The notes beneath the pieces are model-generated. The model saw only the letters and a list, made by a program, of their open reading frames with translations, did not search any database and had not been told where the DNA came from. A DNA stretch of 43,948 nucleotides from Thermoflavifilum sp. (GTDB taxonomy: Bacteria; Bacteroidota; Bacteroidia; Chitinophagales; Chitinophagaceae), in the NCBI GenBank assembly GCA_023511875.1, contig JAIMAQ010000016.1, forward strand, positions 1 to 43,948. Direction: 5' to 3'. Numbering within the stretch: the stretch's first letter is position 1; the number at the start of each line of letters is the position of its first letter. Positions 1-7,600 of the stretch are shown piece by piece. The position numbers were made by a program, and so were the translations under genes.

Positions 1-13
1 GAGCCCATTTTAG

Positions 14-158
14 CCATTTTTCTGGCAGTCTTGAATTTTCTTTGCTTCTTTCTTTGTTTCAAGACAAAGAAAGAAGGATACATCATTCTCCATCAAATCA
101 AACTTCCAGTAATCTTTTTCATGTCATCTTCTCACATTGACCTTCAGAAAAATGGTGT
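14..158. repeat. Repeat element bounded by inverted 11-mers, with internal hairpin
   Basis: The 11-mer CCATTTTTCTG (14-24) is answered by its inverted copy CAGAAAAATGG (145-155). The right copy sits in the longer unit GACCTTCAGAAAAATGGTGT (139-158), which recurs with one base change at 43733-43752 and 43872-43891. Inside is a perfect 12-bp hairpin: CTTCTTTCTTTG (45-56), loop 57-64, CAAAGAAAGAAG (65-76). The same 12-mer CAAAGAAAGAAG appears at 43766-43777. No transposase is nearby, so this looks like a small non-coding intergenic repeat. Its family is unknown to me. Confidence 0.6.
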
Positions 159-175
159 GAAGCAGCGAAAGCCAT

Positions 176-210
176 CAAAAAAAGTATTGGGTGCAACAGC
201 GTTGCACCCA
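176..210 (-). terminator. Rho-independent terminator of the GH51 gene
   Basis: A perfect 10-bp stem, TGGGTGCAAC (188-197) and GTTGCACCCA (201-210), encloses a 3-nt loop. It lies just past the GH51 stop codon at 217-219. Read on the minus strand it is followed by a run of T (complement of the A run at about 177-183). Confidence 0.85.
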
Positions 211-216
211 GGCTAT

Positions 217-1770
217 TTATTTTTTCCAGGTAAGCAATACCACCGATTTGGGCGGCATATTCACCGTCCATGAATTCCCTGTTTGTCGCACATCTCCAAA
301 GGTTGTAGGATGAATAAGGTTGGGATGTTCAAAAGTATTGCAATCGTTTATCCGTGCCGAGGTGAGGAGTTGGCCACTCAGGAATTTCCATGTTGTGGCT
401 TCGTAGAAGTTAAGCTCAACGGGTAAAGATTGATGGGGATTAATATTTACCAGTGTTATATGTAAGTTTCCAGTAGAGTCGATTGATGCCGAAGCATTGA
501 TAGCTTGTAGGGAATCGTTTCCAAACACATAGTAGGGCGATTGTAGTTGTAGCGGTACGAGTTTTGCATCCTGATGTACTTTATACAGGTCAAACACCCA
601 ATATGTTGGCGTGAGCAGCATTTGTGCGTCATGAGTAAGGATCACCGATTGCAATACATTCACCGTTTGAGCCAAATTGGCCATGCGCACACGATCGCAA
701 TGTTGATTAAAGATATTTAAGGTGGAAGCGGCTACCAGGGCATCGCGTAAACTATTTTGTTGGTATAAAAAAGCGGGATTGGTGCCAGGCTCCACATCGG
801 TCCACACTCCCCATTCATCGACCACTAGGGCCAAGTGTTTTTGTGGGTCGTAGCGGTTCATGAGGGTAGCTTGATCGTCCAGGATCTTATCCATATACAA
901 TCCTCGTTTCAGCGTGCTGAAATATTCATTTTCGTCAAATTGAGTGGCCGAGCCTTTGTGCTGCCAATTGCCTGTGGGAACGGTATAATAATGAAGCGAT
1001 ATGCCCCACATCATCCAGTGAGGAATATCTTTCAACAACGTTTCCATCCAGTGTAGATCATTTCCATTAGGCCCGCTAGCGATTTTTTTTAGAGGTGCTC
1101 CTGGATAGTTTTTGCAAAATGAAGCATAACGTCGGTATAAGTCGGCATAGTATTCAGGCGTCATATTACCCCCGCAGCCCCAGCTTTCGTTGCCCACGCC
1201 CCAGAAAGGCACTTTCCAGGCCGAATCTTGCCCATTTTGCCTGCGCCAATCGGTGATAGTGCTTTCTTGATTGGAGTTGAGGTATTCTATCCATTCCGAC
1301 ATTTCCTGCACCGTGCCACTGCCCACATTTCCAGCGATATAGGGATCGCAACCCACAAGCCTACAGAACTCCATGAATTCATGCGTACCAAATGCATTTG
1401 TTTCGGTAACCCCTCCCCAGTTGGTGTTGATGGTATGCGGCCGTTTCGATGGATCACCTACACCATCTTTCCAGTGATATTCATCGGCAAAGCACCCGCC
1501 TGGCCAGCGCATCACCGGTACATGAATGCGTTTCAGAGCTTCTACTACATCGAGTCGAATTCCATCTTTGTTCGGAATAGAGGAGTTTCTTCCCACCCAG
1601 ATGCCATCGTAGATATCTCGGCCCAGGTGTTCAGAAAACATTCCATAAATGTATCGGCTAATGGTTTGTTGTGCATGTGCAGGGTTGAGCAATATTTTTG
1701 CTTGTGATTGGCTACATGCATGTTGGCTCCACGCAAAGAGCAAGCCTGCGAGTAAGTAAATTCTTTTCAT
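217..1770 (-). CDS. GH51 alpha-L-arabinofuranosidase, secreted
   Basis: This 517-residue protein matches family GH51, retaining exo-enzymes that release alpha-L-arabinofuranose from arabinan, arabinoxylan and related side chains. The clan A (beta/alpha)8 catalytic domain covers most of the protein, with a C-terminal beta domain after about residue 400. The acid/base is E195 in GNESWGCGG and the nucleophile is E319 in VVDEWGVW; RWPGGCFADEYHW (about 88-100) is also typical. The start at 1770 gives a clean signal sequence (MKRIYLLAGLLFAW). An upstream in-frame ATG at 1872 would put 34 charged residues before it, so I reject that start. Cys19 could be a lipid anchor, but QHAC is a poor lipobox. 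The gene stands alone with its own terminator and a 10-bp inverted repeat upstream. It is not linked to the glucan locus at the other end. Confidence 0.9.
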   Translation of the reverse strand: MKRIYLLAGLLFAWSQHACSQSQAKILLNPAHAQQTISRYIYGMFSEHLGRDIYDGIWVGRNSSIPNKDGIRLDVVEALKRIHVPVMRWPGGCFADEYHWKDGVGDPSKRPHTINTNWGGVTETNAFGTHEFMEFCRLVGCDPYIAGNVGSGTVQEMSEWIEYLNSNQESTITDWRRQNGQDSAWKVPFWGVGNESWGCGGNMTPEYYADLYRRYASFCKNYPGAPLKKIASGPNGNDLHWMETLLKDIPHWMMWGISLHYYTVPTGNWQHKGSATQFDENEYFSTLKRGLYMDKILDDQATLMNRYDPQKHLALVVDEWGVWTDVEPGTNPAFLYQQNSLRDALVAASTLNIFNQHCDRVRMANLAQTVNVLQSVILTHDAQMLLTPTYWVFDLYKVHQDAKLVPLQLQSPYYVFGNDSLQAINASASIDSTGNLHITLVNINPHQSLPVELNFYEATTWKFLSGQLLTSARINDCNTFEHPNLIHPTTFGDVRQTGNSWTVNMPPKSVVLLTWKK

Positions 1771-1814
1771 CTGAAAATATTTTATCGTTTTAAAGCCTAA
1801 ATAGAACATGCCAT

Positions 1815-1859
1815 GGTTAAATTTCCATTGCTCTTTGTAATGATCATGAAAATTTAACC
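1815..1859. promoter_or_regulatory. 10-bp inverted repeat upstream of the GH51 gene
   Basis: GGTTAAATTT (1815-1824) and its exact inverted copy AAATTTAACC (1850-1859) are separated by 25 nt, 44-89 bp upstream of the GH51 start codon. It could be an operator for a dimeric regulator or a stem in the 5' leader. The sequence alone does not decide. Confidence 0.4.
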
Positions 1860-2013
1860 GTAGGCGTTTCATCTATACATGTTTGTATGAGATCTCAGAC
1901 GGGGTAAAAATAAAAAATATTTTAAGTGTTACAAATACGTTTAAAAATTTTTTCGAAAAAAACAGCCATATTTTGTGGTTAATTTGCAGGTAGGTAAGCC
2001 TCAACCTGATCTT

Positions 2014-3030
2014 ATGCCGTTGGAAGAAAACTATTCTTTAAAAAGGCACAATACATTTGGTGTAGAAGCCATTGCTCGTTATTTCGCACCCGTGCGTCAT
2101 GTAGAAGAGCTTGCGGAAATAGCCATTGGTGATTTGTGGAAATCGATGCCTGTATTGGTTTTAGGCGAGGGTAGTAATATTTTGTTTACACGCGATGTAG
2201 GCGGCTTGGTGTTGAAAAATGAGATCAAGGGGATTGCCGTGATGCGAGAAACAGCCGATGAAGTTTGGTTAAAAGTAGGTGGGGGAGAAAACTGGCATCA
2301 ATTTGTAATGTTTTGTGTAGGCAATCATTATGCGGGGGTAGAAAATTTGGCTTTGATACCCGGTAGTGTAGGGGCCAGTCCCGTACAAAATATTGGGGCT
2401 TATGGGGTAGAGGTAAAAGAAGTGATTGAAGAAGTAGGTGCTTGGCATTTAGAGCAGCATGATTTGATGCGTTTTTCGAATGCCGATTGTGCTTTTGGCT
2501 ATCGCGATAGCGTGTTCAAACACGCGTATCGGGGCAAGCTCATGATTGTGTGGGTAGTTTTTCGGTTGAGCAAGCATCCACGTTTTCGAACGGGATATGC
2601 GGCTTTGAGGGAAGAGCTCGAGCGTATGGGCGTAAAAGAGCTCAGCCTGGAAACGATTAGCGAGGCGGTGATTCGTATTCGCAGTCGTAAATTACCCGAT
2701 CCAGCAAAGATTGGCAATGCGGGTAGCTTTTTTAAAAACCCGCAGGTATCGATGGCGCAGTATGAAGCGCTTAAACAACGATATCCTACCATGCCGGCTT
2801 ATCCTGGTGAGCATGAAACCATGAAAATAGCGGCTGCTTGGCTCATTGAACAATGTGGCTGGAAGGGTTATCGAGAGGGCGATGCAGGCGTTCATCAGCA
2901 TCAGGCCTTGGTATTGGTCAATTATGGAAAAGCTACAGGGCAACAAATTCTGTCGCTTGCCAATCGCATCCAGCAGAGCGTGTACGAACGATTTGGTATC
3001 ATGCTCGAAAGGGAAGTGAATGTGTGGTAA
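2014..3030 (+). CDS. murB: UDP-N-acetylenolpyruvoylglucosamine reductase MurB
   Basis: MurB reduces UDP-GlcNAc-enolpyruvate to UDP-MurNAc with NADPH and FAD, the second committed step of cytoplasmic peptidoglycan precursor synthesis. The protein begins with the usual SLKRHNTFG segment. It contains the FAD-binding stretches VLGEGSNILF and IPGSVGASPVQNIGAYG, the GYRDS segment with the substrate-site Tyr-Arg, the catalytic serine region NAGSFFKNP and the C-terminal catalytic glutamate in EREVNVW. At 338 residues it fits the E. coli-type (type I) enzymes. I chose ATG 2014 because little conserved sequence precedes SLKRHNTFG. GTG at 1975 is an alternative that adds 13 residues. It is divergent from GH51 and has no obvious operon partner. 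Confidence 0.95.
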   Translation: MPLEENYSLKRHNTFGVEAIARYFAPVRHVEELAEIAIGDLWKSMPVLVLGEGSNILFTRDVGGLVLKNEIKGIAVMRETADEVWLKVGGGENWHQFVMFCVGNHYAGVENLALIPGSVGASPVQNIGAYGVEVKEVIEEVGAWHLEQHDLMRFSNADCAFGYRDSVFKHAYRGKLMIVWVVFRLSKHPRFRTGYAALREELERMGVKELSLETISEAVIRIRSRKLPDPAKIGNAGSFFKNPQVSMAQYEALKQRYPTMPAYPGEHETMKIAAAWLIEQCGWKGYREGDAGVHQHQALVLVNYGKATGQQILSLANRIQQSVYERFGIMLEREVNVW

Positions 3031-3132
3031 ATGATCGTGCAGTGGAAACAACGTAGCAATAGCTTAATGAGATGCGATTGCTCTATGGTGGCTTCGAGGC
3101 ACTTCGTTTAGCATAGATCAATGAGGTAAAAA

Positions 3133-3798
3133 ATGATAGATCGGCCAGATCAGAATGACAATCGTCGTTACGATTATACTCACTTCCCGGAGGAAGATAG
3201 GCCAGAGTATGCCCGAATCGTTTCTTGCATACCTTTACGGTCGAGCGTCATTGATTTGGGATGTGGAAACGGATCGCTATTGCAAAAATTAATGGTAGAA
3301 AAACAGGTGAATGGTTATGGTATTGAATTGAGTGAAACGGGAGTATCTATATGCCAGCAAAAGGGTTTACAAGTCGTTAAAGGATATATCGATGAATCCT
3401 TACCCTTTCCAGATGATGCATTTGATTATGCGATATGTAATGTTACCTTGCAAATGGTACGTTATCCAGAAGTACTTCTTTCAGAAATGAAGCGAGTGGC
3501 TAAGTTTCAGGTGATATCATTTCCTAATTTTGCTTTTTATAAAAACAGATGGGAAATGTTGGTAAAAGGAAGGATGCCTAAGCAGATGTTGTTTGGATAT
3601 AGCTGGTACAATACAGGGCATATTCATCAACTCTCTATAAAAGATTTTTTAGAGCTTGTCCAGGCTATAGGAGGGTTAACAGTAAAGAAATTATCTGTTG
3701 ATGAAACGCATAATCAGCTGAAGAATACTCTCATTCGTTTGTTTCCTAACCTGTTCTGTGTGGTTCCTATATTTGTCTTAGAAAAAGAATCGGCATGA
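3133..3798 (+). CDS. MetW-like SAM-dependent methyltransferase
   Basis: This is a 221-residue class I methyltransferase-fold protein. Motif I is VIDLGCGNGSLL (about 39-50), followed by an acidic residue at the end of strand 2 (GYGIELSE) and the segment FDYAICNVTLQMV. The overall pattern, including SFPNFAFYKNRWEMLVKGRMPK and the YNTGHIHQLSIKDF region, is that of the MetW family. MetW is named for a partner role in methionine synthesis (with MetX), but no met gene is near. The gene opens a polysaccharide cluster, and methyltransferases of this kind are common there, so a role in glycan or lipid modification is equally possible. ATG 3133 is the only sensible start. The substrate is unknown. Confidence 0.75.
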   Translation: MIDRPDQNDNRRYDYTHFPEEDRPEYARIVSCIPLRSSVIDLGCGNGSLLQKLMVEKQVNGYGIELSETGVSICQQKGLQVVKGYIDESLPFPDDAFDYAICNVTLQMVRYPEVLLSEMKRVAKFQVISFPNFAFYKNRWEMLVKGRMPKQMLFGYSWYNTGHIHQLSIKDFLELVQAIGGLTVKKLSVDETHNQLKNTLIRLFPNLFCVVPIFVLEKESA

Positions 3799-3913
3799 AT
3801 GTGATGCACAGACGTATACGCATATTTTCTCTATGTGATATTTGTATAGAAAGTCTTCCCAGATTCGATAATTCGTTATATCAATCTGTATACTCATAAC
3901 AAGTATATTAGCC

Positions 3914-4918
3914 ATGTCTAGTACTCCATTATATTTCTGCACTTTATTTGATAGCCGTTACTTAACCCGTGGATTGGTGATGTATGAATCTTTAAAAGCA
4001 TCTTGTCAGAATTTTCATCTGTATATATTTAGCTTCGATGATAGGTCATATCATATGCTGGAGAAACTCCATCTGGATCGTGTAACGGTAATTCCCCTAT
4101 CTAGTTTTGAAGATGAAGATTTACTTAGGGTAAAGCCTACCAGAACTCCTGCTGAATATTGTTGGACGAGCACTCCCTCTACTATTTTATATTGTATAGA
4201 GAAGTTTAATTTACCTCATTGTACATACTTAGATGCCGATTTATACTTCTATAATGATCCAATTGTTTGTTTTCAGGAAATGGGCGATCACTCCATTCTC
4301 ATTACTGAACATCGATATTCTCCACAATATGAAAAGTCGCAAATAGCTGGAAAGTATTGCGTGCAGTTTATTACTTTTAAAAATGATGTATATGGATTAC
4401 GTGCGTTGAAATGGTGGCGTGAACGTTGTTTGGAATGGTGTTATGCACGTATAGAGGATGGAAAATTTGGTGATCAAAAATATCTTGACGATTGGCCTGA
4501 ACGATTTGAAAAAGTTTGGGTGTTGCAACATCCAGGTGGTGGACTAGCACCGTGGAATATTCAACAATATGAGGTAAAACGACAAGGAGAAAAATTAATC
4601 TGCACAGATAAACGTACAGGTCATATTTTTGAACCCATTTTTTATCATTTTCATTATCTCCGATTTTTTCAAAATGGTTATATAGAGCTGGGGAGGCGCA
4701 CATTGAGTGAAGATGTGCTGCGCTTATTTTACAAACCACACATTTCCAGACTTGAAGACATGAAACAAAAATTATGGTCTATTGATAGTAGTTTTGATCC
4801 GCATGGAGCTACTGCATCGCCAAGAGGTTTGAAACATGTTTTGGTGAGTGCTTACAGAAGATTCAGGAATATTTATCATGTATATCCACTGCAAGAATTT
4901 TTAGAAAAATACGCTTGA
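3914..4918 (+). CDS. Glycosyltransferase, GT-A-like nucleotide-sugar transferase
   Basis: This 334-residue soluble protein looks like the nucleotide-diphospho-sugar transferase families with a GT-A fold (GT8-like). Its N-terminus YFCTLFDSRYLTRGLVMYESL is typical of enzymes that begin with a nucleotide-binding strand followed by a helix. A metal-binding DxD motif is D107-A-D109 in TYLDADLYFY. The conserved C-terminal half contains QHPGGGLAPWN and a HFHYLRFF segment. It probably transfers a sugar onto a surface polysaccharide intermediate at the cytoplasmic face of the membrane. One base separates its stop from the next gene, so it starts the tight three-gene run 3914-6379. Donor and acceptor are unknown. 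The base composition is clearly A+T-richer than in the housekeeping genes to the right. Confidence 0.75.
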   Translation: MSSTPLYFCTLFDSRYLTRGLVMYESLKASCQNFHLYIFSFDDRSYHMLEKLHLDRVTVIPLSSFEDEDLLRVKPTRTPAEYCWTSTPSTILYCIEKFNLPHCTYLDADLYFYNDPIVCFQEMGDHSILITEHRYSPQYEKSQIAGKYCVQFITFKNDVYGLRALKWWRERCLEWCYARIEDGKFGDQKYLDDWPERFEKVWVLQHPGGGLAPWNIQQYEVKRQGEKLICTDKRTGHIFEPIFYHFHYLRFFQNGYIELGRRTLSEDVLRLFYKPHISRLEDMKQKLWSIDSSFDPHGATASPRGLKHVLVSAYRRFRNIYHVYPLQEFLEKYA

Positions 4919-4919
4919 A

Positions 4920-5294
4920 ATGGCATATCTTATTCATTTAACTACACATAGCGATAAAAGAGGTAATCTCACCGTGATTGAAGATCAGATTCCTTTTGAA
5001 ATCAAGCGTATATTTTATATCTACGGTGTAGATGATTCGGTAAGAGGAGGACACCGTCATAAAACTACTGTTCAAGCGGCCATTTGCTTGCATGGAAGTT
5101 GTATTGTATCCAATGATGATGGGGAAAAGCAAGAAGATTTTTTTCTTGATCATCCGAGTAAGTGCTTGATTTTAGAAACCAAAGATTGGCATATCATGCA
5201 TCATTTTACTCCAGACGCCGTGTTGCTTGTATTGGCTTCAACCCGATTTGATCCAGCAGACTATATTTATGAACCATATTCCAGAACGCCATGA
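4920..5294 (+). CDS. dTDP-4-keto-6-deoxyhexose 3,4-ketoisomerase (FdtA/QdtA-like)
   Basis: This is a 124-residue single-domain cupin of the WxcM-like/FdtA family. Members convert dTDP-4-keto-6-deoxyglucose to the 3-keto isomer, before 3-amination to dTDP-Fuc3N or dTDP-Qui3N. The diagnostic stretch RGGHRHK supplies H45 and H47, matching the paired active-site histidines of FdtA, and [10 protein letters not shown] near the N-terminus is also typical. The 4-bp ATGA overlap with the downstream aminotransferase supports translational coupling and the pathway assignment. FdtA and QdtA isomers differ in C4 stereochemistry; I cannot tell them apart by eye. No rmlA or rmlB for the dTDP-sugar precursor and no N-acyltransferase is in the window. 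Confidence 0.85.
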   Translation: MAYLIHLTTHSDKRGNLTVIEDQIPFEIKRIFYIYGVDDSVRGGHRHKTTVQAAICLHGSCIVSNDDGEKQEDFFLDHPSKCLILETKDWHIMHHFTPDAVLLVLASTRFDPADYIYEPYSRTP

Positions 5295-6379
5295 TACCTT
5301 ATGAAAATCTAAAATTGGTTAATAAACCTTATTTTGATGAACTGTATAAGGCTTTTGCAGAAGTTTTAGAAAGCGGCTGGTATATCTTGGGCGAGCAGGT
5401 AAAAAAATTTGAACAAGCTTTTGCCAACTATTTGCAAACATCTTATTGTGTAGGTGTGGCCAATGGATTGGAAGCATTGACCCTTTCTTTAAGGGCGTTT
5501 GATTTTAAACCTGGTACAGAGGTTATTGTTCCTGCTAATACGTATATCGCCAGCATACTGGCTATTGTACATGCAGGACTAACGCCAGTGCTTGTAGAGC
5601 CCGATATTCGAACGTATAATATTGACCCCGATTTAATAGAGTCTGCAATTACACCTAAGACGGGAGCAGTAATGGTCGTGCATTTGTATGGGAAATGTTG
5701 TGAGATGGATAGAATTAAAAAAATTTGTCAGCAAAAAAATTTAAAGCTCATTGAAGATTGTGCTCAGTCGCATGGTGCTCAATTTAAGCATCAATATGCG
5801 GGCACCTTTGGAGAATATGGTGCATTTAGCTTTTATCCAACCAAAAATCTTGGGGCACTAGGTGATGGAGGAGCTGTGGTGACCCATGATCCAGATCTGG
5901 CAAAAAGAATTGTTATTCTGCGTAACTATGGTTCTGAAAAAAAATATCACAATGAGCTGGTAGGATACAATTCAAGGCTCGATGAAGTACAGGCTGCCTT
6001 TTTGCTTGTCAAGCTAAAATATTTATCGGCAATTAATGACCATAAGAAAAAATTAGCCAGCCTGTACTTGCAGTATTTAAAAGACGACTTTATCAAGCCT
6101 ATCGTGCATCCAGATTATGTGGATGTATATCATATTTTTAATATTCGCCATCCCCAGCGAGATCAGTTAAAAAAATATTTGTTGGATCACGGAGTGCAAA
6201 CAGATATTCACTATCCCATCCCCCCTCATCAGCAAAAAGCCATGAAGGGCATATTAGATAACCGACAAACATACCCCATATCGGAAGAAATTCATAGAAC
6301 TACGTTAAGCTTGCCTTGTTCAACAGCACATACAACAGACGATATTTATCGTGTCATTGAGATCATGAATAAGTTTTAA
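5291..6379 (+). CDS. DegT/DnrJ/EryC1/StrS sugar aminotransferase (FdtB/QdtB-like)
   Basis: This 362-residue PLP enzyme belongs to the DegT/StrS fold-type I family. The PLP lysine is K185 in [14 protein letters not shown], the PLP-pyridine aspartate is D156 in [10 protein letters not shown], and the substrate-site segment VPANTYIAS is present. The start overlaps the stop of the ketoisomerase by 4 bp. From that pairing I infer that it aminates C3 of a dTDP-3-keto-6-deoxyhexose, using glutamate as usual for the family. The 3-amino sugar would then be N-acylated, but no acyltransferase lies nearby. An alternative substrate, such as a UDP-4-keto sugar, cannot be excluded from the sequence. Confidence 0.87.
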   Translation: MIPYENLKLVNKPYFDELYKAFAEVLESGWYILGEQVKKFEQAFANYLQTSYCVGVANGLEALTLSLRAFDFKPGTEVIVPANTYIASILAIVHAGLTPVLVEPDIRTYNIDPDLIESAITPKTGAVMVVHLYGKCCEMDRIKKICQQKNLKLIEDCAQSHGAQFKHQYAGTFGEYGAFSFYPTKNLGALGDGGAVVTHDPDLAKRIVILRNYGSEKKYHNELVGYNSRLDEVQAAFLLVKLKYLSAINDHKKKLASLYLQYLKDDFIKPIVHPDYVDVYHIFNIRHPQRDQLKKYLLDHGVQTDIHYPIPPHQQKAMKGILDNRQTYPISEEIHRTTLSLPCSTAHTTDDIYRVIEIMNKF

Positions 6380-6570
6380 CTTTTAACATTATTTTGAAAA
6401 AAATAAAGCTAGACATGCATACAATTTTTTTAATTCAATTAAACGACTGCCGTTAATAAACCCATTCATATGGTTTAACACGAGGGCGTAAAAGCTATCT
6501 GATACATAGAATATACTATCTTTACTTCGATAATCCCGTATAAGGGTAATCCATATCAATAAAGAATTTT
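6380..6570. other. A+T-rich gap inside the polysaccharide cluster
   Basis: This 191-bp stretch separates the aminotransferase from the next glycosyltransferase. I see no terminator or RNA gene. TATCTTTA (near 6516) is one base off the TAnnTTTG promoter element and could start a new transcript for the 6571 gene. Confidence 0.3.
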
Positions 6571-7545
6571 ATGAGTAGCCATTCTATATCTGAATTTGCT
6601 CCTATTGCGCTTTTTGTATTCAATCGACCCGAGCTTACTTTGCAAACCTTGCAACATTTAGCCAAAAATGCAGAAGCCAGATATTCTATACTATATGTGT
6701 TTGCCGATGGTCCTAAGGCAAATTTTACGACTACGCAAATGGCACGCTTTCAACAAGTAAGAAACATTATTCAAGATCCTGTATGGGCCCATCAATTTAA
6801 AGAAGTGCATATTATTGCCTCAGAGACCAACAAGGGATTGGCGAGCTCTATCATTGCAGGAGTTACTGAGGTGATTAACAAACATGGACGTATTATTGTA
6901 TTAGAAGATGATCTGAAGGTATCTCCTTATTTTCTTCAGTACATGAATGAAGCACTTACCTTATATGCATCAGAAGAGAAAGTGCTGGCTGTGCATGGAT
7001 ATGTTTATCCCGTTTATCGACTGGGCTTAGACAAAAATTTATTTCCTCAGGCTTCATCTTATTCTAGTTTTTTTATTCGTGATCCAGGCTGCTGGGGATG
7101 GGGTACCTGGAAGCGTGCCTGGCAATTATTTGATCATGATGCTGAGAAATTGTATCATCAAATCTTACAGCAAGGATTAAAACGAGAATTTAATTTCTGG
7201 GGTGGATATCCATATACTCGCTTGTTGCGCTTGCAAATAGCAGGTAAGATCGATTCTTGGGCTGTATGTTGGCGTGCAGTGGCTTATCTGCATCAGATGC
7301 TTACGCTTCATCCTGCCATTTCTTTAGTGAGCCATGAAGGAAATGTGCCCGATGCCACACATACATATTTCGAAGAACAAGATCCTTATCAAACCGAGGT
7401 CAGTGATAGGCCCATTCACATAGAAAAGATTCCTATAGAAAATAATGAAAGAGTAGAGCGCCTTTTTGGTGAATATTTACGAAAATATTCGGGCATGAGT
7501 ATTTCTAGTAAGATCAAAAGGCGCTTAAAAAGATTATTTCGTTAA
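6571..7545 (+). CDS. Glycosyltransferase, GT-A fold with EDD motif
   Basis: This 324-residue soluble protein begins APIALFVFNRPELTLQTLQHL, the opening strand and helix of GT2-like GT-A enzymes. A segment SETNKGLASSI (about 84-94) precedes the metal-binding triad E112-D113-D114 in IVLEDDLKVSPYFL. An EDD triad after such a segment is also seen in the GT13 (GnT-I) family, so the fold may be closer to that group than to ordinary GT2. GCWGWGTWKRAW (about 174-185) is the likely acceptor-side loop. The C-terminus is strongly basic (SSKIKRRLKRLFR), consistent with peripheral attachment to the inner membrane. It is probably one of the assembly transferases for the surface glycan. Substrates are unknown. 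Confidence 0.72.
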   Translation: MSSHSISEFAPIALFVFNRPELTLQTLQHLAKNAEARYSILYVFADGPKANFTTTQMARFQQVRNIIQDPVWAHQFKEVHIIASETNKGLASSIIAGVTEVINKHGRIIVLEDDLKVSPYFLQYMNEALTLYASEEKVLAVHGYVYPVYRLGLDKNLFPQASSYSSFFIRDPGCWGWGTWKRAWQLFDHDAEKLYHQILQQGLKREFNFWGGYPYTRLLRLQIAGKIDSWAVCWRAVAYLHQMLTLHPAISLVSHEGNVPDATHTYFEEQDPYQTEVSDRPIHIEKIPIENNERVERLFGEYLRKYSGMSISSKIKRRLKRLFR

Positions 7546-7600
7546 TGCAGCATGGTGATGCTATAACAAGATCAGTATGATAAACTTTGCAATCTTGTTT

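Noticed and set aside
45-76. Terminator reading of the 12-bp hairpin
   Set aside because: The stem is purine/pyrimidine-rich without a G+C-rich core, no gene ends beside it, and the same 12-mer recurs at the other end. A repeat fits better.
31-273. Short open frame through the left-end repeat
   Set aside because: It spans the hairpin repeat and the GH51 terminator. The translation is low-complexity and lacks any domain.
1228-1707. Open frame of 159 codons opposite the GH51 gene
   Set aside because: It lies within the catalytic GH51 sequence and has no signal of being coding.
3052-3093. Hairpin AGCAAT / ATTGCT after murB as a terminator
   Set aside because: There are only six pairs, a long loop and no T tract.
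7565-7599. 8-bp inverted repeat AACAAGAT / ATCTTGTT between convergent glycosyltransferases as a terminator
   Set aside because: The loop is 19 nt, the stem is A+T-rich and no good T run follows in either direction.
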